Shown here piece by piece: positions 1-6,044 of a stretch of 6,268 bases of DNA. Position 1 is the first letter of the stretch, and each line of letters begins with the position of its first letter. The translations under genes and the position numbers were made by a program. The notes below the pieces were generated by a model. The model searched no databases, had not been told where the DNA came from, and saw only the letters and a program-made list of their open reading frames with translations. This stretch comes from Candidatus Gastranaerophilales bacterium (GTDB lineage Bacteria; Cyanobacteriota; Vampirovibrionia; Gastranaerophilales; Gastranaerophilaceae). The DNA lies in assembly GCA_944323495.1 (NCBI GenBank), contig CALUSZ010000172.1:1-6268 (forward strand), in the 5' to 3' direction.

Positions 1-4
1 TAAA

Positions 5-2563
5 ATGGCTAAATTGTATGGTGGTGCTGCCTTAGAAATAGGCAGTGCCGCTATTCCTTTTGGCGGAGCTGGCAGAATCGGCGGACAAGTTGCTGTTAAA
101 CTTGCAAAACCTGCATTTTCTGAAATTCCTAAAAAAGTTATAGCTAAAAATATTGGAAGCGGTACAGCTTCCGGTCTTACAAGCGGAGCTATGTTCGGAA
201 TCGGGGAAGGTTTAATGCAGGATAAAGACATTAAAGGAATCGGTGCAGAAACCTTAAAAGGAATGGGAGAAGGTGCTTTAGGCGGCAGTTTAGTCGGCGG
301 AATTGCAGGAAAAATTGCAACAAGAACAGGACGAACAAAAGATGTTATCAATAAATCAAGCAAAAGATTACCTTTGCCGGAATCCGGTGTAGAAGATGCA
401 GTAAGAGAGCTTATTATTAAAAGACGGGCTAATATTGATTCTGCAAAGTTTGATGCCACGCAGAAAATTAATAATCTTATTTCTCAAATTGATGATATTT
501 CAAAAGAACTAAAAGTAAATCCTAAAAATCTGCGTGAAGTTTTAACTTTCTTGCGTGAAAATAAAGGTTTACCGACAAAAAATCTTAATCGACCGGATTT
601 GCAAAATCTTTTTGAAAATCTTTCTTTTGAGCAGAGATTAAAGCTTAAAGACCTTGCACAGAAACATTTTGAAGAAATGGAAGTGTTTTGGAATAATCTT
701 GCGGATATAAAGAATATCAAAAGTAATGTTGATACAAATAAATATATTACTCATATTTGGAATATGGATAATAACAGTAATCAAATTCTTCAAAATTATC
801 TGCGTACAAAATCTCCGTTTGAGAGAAGAAGAATTATTCCTTCATATAAAGAAGGCATTGAAAAAGGACTTTATATCCCTATTGAACAGGATGTTTTTAA
901 GCACATTGATTTAGTTCCGAAAACATTAGATTATGCTGAAATTCAAAAAATTCATGCCGACCAATTAATTGATTCTGCGGAAAATACAAAATTTTTAGAT
1001 GAAATCAAAAAATTGGTTAAAGCGAATCCTCAGCATTCTAAAAAGATTTATGAATTGTCTGATATAGTTCTTAATCCTGCAAAGCAAGAAAAAGCTGCTG
1101 ATAAATTTATCAATAAATTATTTAGAAAAGTCGGTACTGCTTATGATTTGGTAAATAATTTTGCAAAAGGCTGTAAATTTTTATTCAATGGAATGCATGT
1201 TGTTGCTTTAACCGAAAGTGCCGCAGCTCATGATGGGATAATTCCTTTTAAAACTTTCAAAACTTTAGGTAATCTTCCCAAAATAATTGATGGCATAAAA
1301 AATAATAACTATGAGCTTTTTAAGAATAATAAGCTTGCAAAACAGGCTATTAGAGATGGCGTTCAGTTTGGGGCTATCTCAGATATTAATATTAAAGATT
1401 TAAACACTTTTATTGACGGTATTTCTAATCTTGTAGATAAAATAACCTTTGGTGCAAGCAAGATAATTACCAAACCAATGAAAGCTTATGTCGATATAAA
1501 TAACAAGTTTTTGTGGAACTATCTGCATAATACTTATAAGCTTCACGCTTATGAAAGTTTAATTAATCGAGTTTCAAAGAACGGAAAAATTACTTTATCT
1601 GATAATGTTCGCAAAGATATTGCCTGGGTAGTAAACGATACCTTTGGCGGTATGGACTGGGAATCTTTAGGTATAAAACCCGATACTGTTAAATGGGCTA
1701 GAAGGTTGATGCTCTCACCGGACTGGAATATGTCCGCAACACTAAGACAGTCTTTTGCAGTATTCTCATCACGAGCCGGACAAAAATTCTTAAACAAACT
1801 GGCTGAATCAAGTAAATTTGGTTCTGCCGTCCGTGAGATTTCAAGAAAAGTCGGGCTGTCATCTTTTGTGAATGATATTGAAGGTGCCGGGGTACGTGGA
1901 GATGTTTCAAGAAAGTATTTTATAACCTTTTTGATTCAGATGGCTATGTACTCTAATCTGGTAAATGCCTGTAACAGAAAACTGGATTCTATAAGAAATC
2001 TGGATAAATATGAAGATGGTATTAAATACTCTTCATACAATAATAATCGTTTTACAGAACGTGATAATTTGGGTAAAAAAGTTGTAGAAACATTCTTCCC
2101 CAGACCATATATCGGAAATGATGATAAAGGGCGTGAGCTTTATATGAGAATCGGGAAACAGGCTCTTGAGGTGCCGGAAATTATTGAAGATATGCCTAAT
2201 AGTGCTATCCGTAAACTTGCAAGTAAATCCTCACCTCTTATAAATCCTGTTGTAACAAAAATATCTGATGTTTATACGGACAACTGGAATAAGGCAGGGG
2301 TTAATGAAAGATTTAAAGATGTATTTACTCCGTTTACGGTATCTGCAAGCAGAAAAGGTTTCAATCCGATAAATGTATTCTATCCGACATCTAAAGGTGT
2401 AAATTATTTTCAAGCATATTCTTATATCAAAGAATGCCTATTAAACGGTGATACAGAAGCTATAGAAAAGTTCAAACCCAAATTAAAGGCAAATAATATT
2501 GATTACAAAAAAATGATGAAACGAATTGAATGGGAAATTAGGAATGGGAACTATGAATTCTAG
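5..2563 (+). CDS. Large phage virion-type protein (polyvalent / internal-ejection-like), start possibly upstream of window
   Basis: This is an 852-residue reading frame ending in TAG. The ATG at 5 is only the first visible one: the codon before it (AAA) is open to the window edge and no ribosome binding site can be seen, so the gene may begin further upstream. Residues about 5-105 are rich in Gly and Ala in GxxxG-like spacing (for example GGAGRIGG at 20-27 and GALGGSLVGGIAG at 90-102), a pattern common in phage proteins that contact or cross membranes during DNA ejection. Residues 130-380 are charged and mostly helical. Residues 535-660 carry NDTFGG (544-549) and LSPDW (570-574) followed by a hydrophobic helix (638-655). 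A later stretch, YMRIGKQALEVPE (713-725) with SPLINP (743-748), is also typical. These motifs resemble the C-terminal part of giant phage 'large polyvalent' or internal virion proteins (LPD38-like); this is from memory of the family. No catalytic domain is recognised. Its place before the tail-fibre genes fits a virion-internal protein. Confidence 0.8.
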   Translation: MAKLYGGAALEIGSAAIPFGGAGRIGGQVAVKLAKPAFSEIPKKVIAKNIGSGTASGLTSGAMFGIGEGLMQDKDIKGIGAETLKGMGEGALGGSLVGGIAGKIATRTGRTKDVINKSSKRLPLPESGVEDAVRELIIKRRANIDSAKFDATQKINNLISQIDDISKELKVNPKNLREVLTFLRENKGLPTKNLNRPDLQNLFENLSFEQRLKLKDLAQKHFEEMEVFWNNLADIKNIKSNVDTNKYITHIWNMDNNSNQILQNYLRTKSPFERRRIIPSYKEGIEKGLYIPIEQDVFKHIDLVPKTLDYAEIQKIHADQLIDSAENTKFLDEIKKLVKANPQHSKKIYELSDIVLNPAKQEKAADKFINKLFRKVGTAYDLVNNFAKGCKFLFNGMHVVALTESAAAHDGIIPFKTFKTLGNLPKIIDGIKNNNYELFKNNKLAKQAIRDGVQFGAISDINIKDLNTFIDGISNLVDKITFGASKIITKPMKAYVDINNKFLWNYLHNTYKLHAYESLINRVSKNGKITLSDNVRKDIAWVVNDTFGGMDWESLGIKPDTVKWARRLMLSPDWNMSATLRQSFAVFSSRAGQKFLNKLAESSKFGSAVREISRKVGLSSFVNDIEGAGVRGDVSRKYFITFLIQMAMYSNLVNACNRKLDSIRNLDKYEDGIKYSSYNNNRFTERDNLGKKVVETFFPRPYIGNDDKGRELYMRIGKQALEVPEIIEDMPNSAIRKLASKSSPLINPVVTKISDVYTDNWNKAGVNERFKDVFTPFTVSASRKGFNPINVFYPTSKGVNYFQAYSYIKECLLNGDTEAIEKFKPKLKANNIDYKKMMKRIEWEIRNGNYEF

Positions 2564-3246
2564 TTACAAAATCTTAATTTTTTCAGATGTTTAAGATAAT
2601 TAATTCGTAAATCTCTAGCAGAGCTGAAAAATAGCTTTTCTGATTTTGTTAAATCTTGTCCGCAAGCTAACTTTTGTTCAATTAATGATAATGTACAAAT
2701 TAAATCAGCCGTTTGGAATAATTTATATTGCTTTGGCATAACAACCCGATATTCAAAGTTATCTTGAAACCAGGAGCTAAAAACTGAAACAAGAATATTT
2801 GCCAAAGGAAGTTGTCCGTTATCATAGTAAATAATTATTTCATCAAATTTCTGAAAATATTGTAAGTTATCTTTAACGATTAAAGAAAGTTGTTTAGATA
2901 TATTATTATTTATATCTAATGAAGTTTTTGTATATTTTTTATCAACAATAATATTCTGGTATTTAATATTAACTTTTCTTGTAAAATAAAACAATTTATC
3001 AAAGATTTTTATTCTATCGTGAATACTGTAATTTGAATAAATACTTTCTCTTCTAATTAAAGGAGCTGCATGAATAGTATGATTTCCAATAACTGTATCT
3101 GCAAGAGTGGCATTAAGTGCTTCTATATTCTTATGTATATCATTTTTTTGTTCATGTAAAACCAGAGTAACAATATAGTATGGACATTTAAAATCACAAC
3201 TTCCAAAATTTCCGGCTTCATCAACGAAAATGCTTAAAATTTCCAC
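2560..3246 (-). CDS. DUF3800 domain protein, GTG start
   Basis: This 228-residue protein starts at GTG (3246-3244), chosen because AAGGA lies 6 nt upstream (3257-3253) and the first residues, EILSIFVDEAGNFG, match the usual N-terminus of DUF3800 proteins (IxVDESGNxG). Other family-like features are HAAPLIRRE (59-67), YYDNGQ (140-145), YKLFQTADL (174-182) and SEKLFF (202-207). The conserved acidic residues D9, E10, D142 and D181 suggest a metal-dependent, RNase H-like active site, but no activity is established for the family, so this is inference. The length is normal for this compact DUF3800 type and the gene looks intact. It runs against the surrounding phage genes, has its own promoter and structured leader (3247-3354), and its stop overlaps the stop of the large upstream gene by 4 nt. 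It behaves like an inserted accessory (moron) gene. No signal peptide or membrane segment is seen; a cytoplasmic protein is expected. Confidence 0.92.
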   Translation of the reverse strand: MEILSIFVDEAGNFGSCDFKCPYYIVTLVLHEQKNDIHKNIEALNATLADTVIGNHTIHAAPLIRRESIYSNYSIHDRIKIFDKLFYFTRKVNIKYQNIIVDKKYTKTSLDINNNISKQLSLIVKDNLQYFQKFDEIIIYYDNGQLPLANILVSVFSSWFQDNFEYRVVMPKQYKLFQTADLICTLSLIEQKLACGQDLTKSEKLFFSSARDLRINYLKHLKKLRFCN

Positions 3247-3252
3247 TCTTTA

Positions 3253-3257
3253 TCCTT
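3253..3257 (-). promoter_or_regulatory. Ribosome binding site deciding the GTG start of the DUF3800 gene
   Basis: Minus-strand AAGGA sits 6 nt before GTG at 3246-3244. No ATG with a comparable site is nearby in this frame. It lies only a few bases after the U-tract of the upstream hairpin, so a transcript ended at the hairpin would lack it. Confidence 0.75.
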
Positions 3258-3260
3258 ATT

Positions 3261-3286
3261 AAAAATGGCGAGGTGAACCCCTCGCC
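3261..3286 (-). terminator. Hairpin plus U-tract between promoter and DUF3800 gene (attenuator-like)
   Basis: On the minus strand GGCGAGG (3286-3280) pairs perfectly with CCUCGCC (3273-3267) around the 6-nt loop GGUUCA, followed by A and five U (3265-3261). That is the form of an intrinsic terminator. It sits between the promoter and the DUF3800 start codon, so it would end many transcripts early and leave a short RNA, with read-through needed for the protein. On the + strand the same hairpin is not followed by a T-run, so it should act in the minus direction only. A five-U run makes it a moderate terminator. Confidence 0.65.
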
Positions 3287-3298
3287 GTTGGGTGAACC
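3272..3298 (-). repeat. Direct repeat GGUUCACC, two copies 19 nt apart in the leader RNA
   Basis: Minus-strand GGUUCACC occurs at 3298-3291 and again at 3279-3272. Each copy is a partial palindrome (GGU..ACC), so the copies can pair with themselves or each other: ACCC (3293-3290) with GGGU (3280-3277), or AGGU (3299-3296) with ACCU (3274-3271). These pairings would compete with the terminator-like stem. Confidence 0.7.
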
Positions 3299-3326
3299 TA
3301 GAGCATTACGCCCAGCTCATACCTAT

Positions 3327-3354
3327 ATTATACAATATATTTTTTGTTTTTCAA
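3327..3354 (-). promoter_or_regulatory. Housekeeping-sigma promoter for the DUF3800 unit
   Basis: On the minus strand a -35 TTGAAA (3354-3349) is followed after 16 nt by a perfect -10 TATAAT (3332-3327). The spacer is A/T-rich. Transcription should start near the A at 3320 or G at 3318, which gives a leader of about 72-74 nt before the GTG start codon. It is the best promoter match I see in the window and it fires away from the tail-fibre operon. Elements were found by eye; the start point is inferred. Confidence 0.8.
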
Positions 3355-3376
3355 GCCCAATATTGAAAGGTGCTTT

Positions 3377-3577
3377 ATGACTATTGAAGAAATTGAATAC
3401 GGAAGTTTAGCAAGTTCTACTTTGCTGAATAATAACTTTGAAGATTTACAGAACCAGATTACAGCCCTGTCGCTAAGAATTTCTGCAAACGCTTCTAATC
3501 TTCAAACTAATACAAGTGATATTGCAGATTTAGCGCAAAGAGTATCAGCATTAGAGAATCAGCAGGAAACAGAATAA
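3377..3577 (+). CDS. Small coiled-coil phage protein, probable tail-fibre partner
   Basis: A 66-residue protein starts at ATG 3377, chosen because AAAGG (3366-3370) lies 6 nt upstream; a TTG at 3344 in the same frame has no such site and falls inside the divergent promoter region. The N-terminal segment EYGSLASSTLLNNNFEDLQNQI (7-28) recalls short segments found at the ends of phage tail-fibre and baseplate proteins that precede a trimeric coil. Residues 22-62 have a heptad-like spacing of L, I and V (LQNQITALSLRI, then IADLAQRVSALE), which predicts a coiled coil. No enzyme motif or membrane segment is present. Its stop TAA overlaps the ATG of the next gene by one base, so the two are probably translated together and may act in one structure. 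The exact role is unknown. Confidence 0.75.
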   Translation: MTIEEIEYGSLASSTLLNNNFEDLQNQITALSLRISANASNLQTNTSDIADLAQRVSALENQQETE

Positions 3578-5451
3578 TGGACTATATTACAATAATAAAA
3601 GGTGACGACACAAATTTTCTTGGAGATCAATTTGTTGTCGTCAATTTTAATACAACAATTGATTTAAGCGGTTTTACAGCAACATTTTCTCTGGGAGATG
3701 TAACACTTACTTACGGTAATTTAAGCGGTAAAACCTTTGAAATCATTTTATCAAGCGAGATAACTTCTAATCTGGCAATTGGCAAACAGTATGGCGAGTT
3801 AAAACTCATTGATACGAATAATAGAATCAGAACAATAACTTCTGTCATTCCTTTTATTGTAAAACAGGGTGTAACAGAAGAAATAACCTTTGTTAATAAC
3901 TCTCTTACAATATCAATGACTGTTAATGATACTGTTATTGATATATATGTGGAAACTTCCGGCATATCAAGAACAGAAGCTGATAGAATATTGCTCGCCT
4001 GTAATGAAGCAAAACAGGCAGCGCAAAATCATTCTAATACTGCACAAAATACGCTTATTGAATTGAACGAAACAATTACAGAGTTTAATAATAATCTTAC
4101 TGATACAAATGAACTTATTGATGAAGCAACAGAACAAGCTGAAATTGCTATTGAAAAAGCGCAGGAAGTAAACACGGTTCTAAATTCAAGTGCAAAAAAA
4201 GATTTTAGTAATCTTGCGGATGAAGCCATAGATAAAATTAACCAGTCAAAAGCACTTGAAACAGGGAATGTTAGTACAGATGAAACTGTTTATAACCAAA
4301 TTGCAGGATATAAACAGGCTTCAACTAAAAGCGGTATTGATGTTATTGAAAAGAATTATACAATACCGGAATATGCTAATTCTGAATATAACATTATGGA
4401 AGGAGAAATTACCGTAGAAAATGGAATTACAAACGGTCTATACTATGAAGGTTGTTATGTTACAGTTCCTGTAGAAATTCCTTCCACAAACAAAGTACCA
4501 TTCCATATTCATATTGAAACTATTATAAAAAGTATCGGTAACTCCTATGTGTGCGTATCTGCTCAAAATGCCCTTTGTATACAAATCCAGCCTAACGGTT
4601 CTCTTTTTGCCTATTTGTATGCGTCAGACTATAACACTAAAATGTTAAGCACTAATGCTATAACCGTAAATATTGGTGATAAGTATATTATTGATGTCGG
4701 TTACAATGACACTGACGGTTTTTATTCTAAGGCAACTTGCAATAATCAAACATCTGAAGCAAGCAGTGATATTGGTGATACTTGGATAAGGGAAGCTATA
4801 CAAGAGTTCTGGTACGGTAAAACTTCTCATTCCTATGACTGCTGTGTAGAAGTTGATTTAGTACATTCCTATTTTGAAGTTGATAATACTAAGATAAGAC
4901 CGCTTTTTCAAATTCCTTATGTAGAATCACCTACCGGTTCTAAAATTGTAGATGTTGAATATAGAGAGTTTGTACAAGAGTTGTATGAAAACAATGGAGC
5001 TGCAAACTATTATACAATTGATGAAGATAATGAAAACTTTACTCTGCCAATGGGGGAAATATACGGCTTAATTAGTAAATCAACTAAATCTTCCGCATCG
5101 GGACTATCCGATAAACTTATAGCAGAAATATTAGATGCTATTGCTCCAGATAACACTGTTATTGTAAAACTTACATCTCTGCCGACTTCATCTTCTCCTT
5201 ATACGACAAACTGTGCAGGATGGTATGTTATAAATGCCGAAACAACAACTCAAAGAGATTTATATATAAATCAAACTAAAACTACATATTGTATATCATC
5301 TAATAATATGGTTTCTGTTTTTCTTGCCAAAGGTGATTCTATATACTGGTCTGGAAATTTTACTAATGTCAATTCTCAGAATTTTATACCTGCAAGAGGT
5401 TGCAAATATGAAAAAACTGATGATGAAATATTAGCTGATATTTTAGGATAG
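3577..5451 (+). CDS. Baseplate/tail-fibre protein with BppU-like N-terminus (probable receptor binding)
   Basis: A 624-residue protein with AGGAA (3564-3568) 8 nt before the ATG, itself inside the end of the preceding gene. Residues 1-97 (DYITIIKGDDTNF, then FTATFSLGDVTLTYG, then GELKLIDTNNRIRTITSVIPFIV) have the layout of the BppU-type N-terminal beta-sandwich that anchors tail fibres to phage baseplates. Residues 131-227 are Ala-, Glu- and Asn-rich and predicted to be a long coiled coil, probably a trimeric shaft. Residues about 260-440 are rich in short beta strands and aromatics (PFHIHIETIIKSIG, CIQIQPNGSLFAYLYAS), similar in style to concanavalin/LamG-like carbohydrate-binding folds. The segment NYYTIDEDNENFTLPMGEIYG (477-497) is a short linker motif seen in phage fibres, and 525-610 forms a last beta-rich tip. 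Host-surface binding is inferred. There is no chaperone or cleavage motif that I recognise. Confidence 0.8.
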   Translation: MDYITIIKGDDTNFLGDQFVVVNFNTTIDLSGFTATFSLGDVTLTYGNLSGKTFEIILSSEITSNLAIGKQYGELKLIDTNNRIRTITSVIPFIVKQGVTEEITFVNNSLTISMTVNDTVIDIYVETSGISRTEADRILLACNEAKQAAQNHSNTAQNTLIELNETITEFNNNLTDTNELIDEATEQAEIAIEKAQEVNTVLNSSAKKDFSNLADEAIDKINQSKALETGNVSTDETVYNQIAGYKQASTKSGIDVIEKNYTIPEYANSEYNIMEGEITVENGITNGLYYEGCYVTVPVEIPSTNKVPFHIHIETIIKSIGNSYVCVSAQNALCIQIQPNGSLFAYLYASDYNTKMLSTNAITVNIGDKYIIDVGYNDTDGFYSKATCNNQTSEASSDIGDTWIREAIQEFWYGKTSHSYDCCVEVDLVHSYFEVDNTKIRPLFQIPYVESPTGSKIVDVEYREFVQELYENNGAANYYTIDEDNENFTLPMGEIYGLISKSTKSSASGLSDKLIAEILDAIAPDNTVIVKLTSLPTSSSPYTTNCAGWYVINAETTTQRDLYINQTKTTYCISSNNMVSVFLAKGDSIYWSGNFTNVNSQNFIPARGCKYEKTDDEILADILG

Positions 5452-5468
5452 GGTAAATTAATTTACCC
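5451..5468 (+). repeat. Perfect 18-bp palindrome after the tail-fibre gene
   Basis: GGGTAAATTAATTTACCC reads the same on both strands. Its first G is the last base of the tail-fibre stop codon TAG. As RNA it can form a 7-bp stem with a UUAA loop. No T-run follows on either strand, so it is not a standard intrinsic terminator. It could be a protein-binding operator, an RNA processing site or a pause hairpin between the fibre and DUF1353 genes. Confidence 0.8.
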
Positions 5469-5496
5469 CATAACCCCAAAGAAAGGATATTTAAGT

Positions 5497-6003
5497 ATGA
5501 GAGAAAAAATTAAGTATGTCACATTTGATGTGACACCAATTGTTTGCGTGCGTGTTATTGAAGCTAATGACACTAAAGAAATTAAAGCCGAGAAGAAAAA
5601 ATATCCGTTTAAATTACACAATGATGTTCCTGTTACAGTTATTACTAATAAACGGATTTTTGGATTTACTATTCCGAAAAAATATATATGGAACGGTGCG
5701 GATATTCCACGCTCGTTTTGGCGATTAGTTGGAAGCAAGACCGACAATGCTTTTCTTATGGCTTCCATGGTGCATGATTATATGCTTGAAAACAAAAAAC
5801 TTATTCATGATGAAATTCTGAATAAATGTATTTCAATAAAAGAATATAGAAGGCTTACAAGCTTAATTTTCAGAGAAATACTGAAGGCTTCCGGTGTAAA
5901 TGTCTTAAAGGCTAATGTAATGGCTTGGTTTGTTGATATTTACCAGCGAATTTTCAGCAGAGGCTGGAAGGATTGCGGTGAGCAATCCTGTAACGCCGTT
6001 TAA
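5497..6003 (+). CDS. DUF1353 family phage protein
   Basis: A 168-residue protein with AAAGGA (5482-5487) 9 nt before the ATG. The core matches DUF1353: FTIPKKYIWNGADIPRSFW (57-75) corresponds to the family's 'IPxGFxTDGASIPRxxW' block and MVHDYML (91-97) to its conserved 'xVHDYLY' block, followed by a helical region in which the family usually has a conserved arrangement of basic and aromatic residues (KEYRRLTSLIFREILKASGV, 115-134). DUF1353 proteins are common in phage tail and lysis regions; their biochemical role is not established, and the conserved H93-D94 pair is only suggestive of a metal site. The N-terminal 50 residues are more charged than in the shortest members. The gene lies 45 nt after the fibre gene, with a palindrome in between, and 41 nt before the next gene. 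The last 25 codons form part of a nested inverted repeat. Confidence 0.85.
   Translation: MREKIKYVTFDVTPIVCVRVIEANDTKEIKAEKKKYPFKLHNDVPVTVITNKRIFGFTIPKKYIWNGADIPRSFWRLVGSKTDNAFLMASMVHDYMLENKKLIHDEILNKCISIKEYRRLTSLIFREILKASGVNVLKANVMAWFVDIYQRIFSRGWKDCGEQSCNAV
5518..5534 (+). repeat. Inverted repeat near the start of the DUF1353 gene
   Basis: GTCACAT (5518-5524) and ATGTGAC (5528-5534) are exact reverse complements around TTG. It lies in codons 8-13 (VTFDVT) and could form a short hairpin early in the message. It may simply reflect the repeated VT codons. Confidence 0.6.
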
Positions 6004-6014
6004 CGCTGAAAATT
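5949..6014 (+). repeat. Nested inverted repeats over the end of the DUF1353 gene
   Basis: AATTTTCAGC (5949-5958) is the exact reverse complement of GCTGAAAATT (6005-6014). Inside it, GGATTGC (5970-5976) and GCAATCC (5982-5988) form a second perfect 7-bp stem with loop GGTGA. Together they can fold the end of the DUF1353 message and its stop codon (6001-6003) into one structured domain just upstream of the next ribosome binding site (6031-6037), which stays unpaired. No T-run follows, so a terminator is unlikely. Confidence 0.7.
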
Positions 6015-6044
6015 TAAGAAGATGTGCCATAAAGGAGCTTGGAA

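Larger units (their letters stand above)
3261..3320 (-). ncRNA. Structured leader / candidate small RNA upstream of DUF3800
   Basis: The RNA predicted between the promoter and the U-tract is about 60 nt and far richer in GC than its surroundings. Reading 5' to 3' on the minus strand: GAGC (3318-3315) can pair with GCUC (3304-3301); the loop of that hairpin holds UGGG (3314-3311), which can pair with CCCA (3292-3289), a possible but sterically tight pseudoknot; then GGUUCACC (3298-3291); then the 7-bp hairpin 3286-3267 with a second GGUUCACC spanning its loop. A U-run closes the unit. Structured RNA motifs upstream of DUF3800 genes have been described by comparative genomics (the DUF3800-I and following RNA motifs), with no known function. 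Whether this RNA belongs to one of those classes cannot be told here. It could be a cis-regulatory leader or a free small RNA that works with the protein. Confidence 0.6.

Noticed and set aside
3306..3320. Tiny minus-strand frame ATG AGC TGG GCG TAA at the start of the leader RNA
   Set aside because: It encodes only four residues, lies at or beyond the predicted transcription start and has no ribosome binding site; a leader peptide cannot be supported.
3261..3320. CRISPR-like or tRNA-like reading of the GGTTCACC repeats
   Set aside because: There are only two 8-nt copies with no regular spacer, and although GGTTC recalls a tRNA T-arm there is no acceptor or anticodon arm around it.
3324..3351. 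A/T-only hairpin TATATT-ATAC-AATATA followed by T-runs on the + strand
   Set aside because: A six-pair A-T stem is too weak for a terminator, and the same bases are explained as the -10 and spacer of the minus-strand promoter.
3344..3376. Upstream TTG start extending the small coiled-coil protein by 11 residues
   Set aside because: It has no ribosome binding site and overlaps the divergent promoter, whereas ATG 3377 has AAAGG at good spacing.
4350..5451. Possible diversity-generating retroelement variable region in the fibre tip
   Set aside because: No reverse transcriptase, no template repeat and no near-identical copy of the fibre end is visible in the window.
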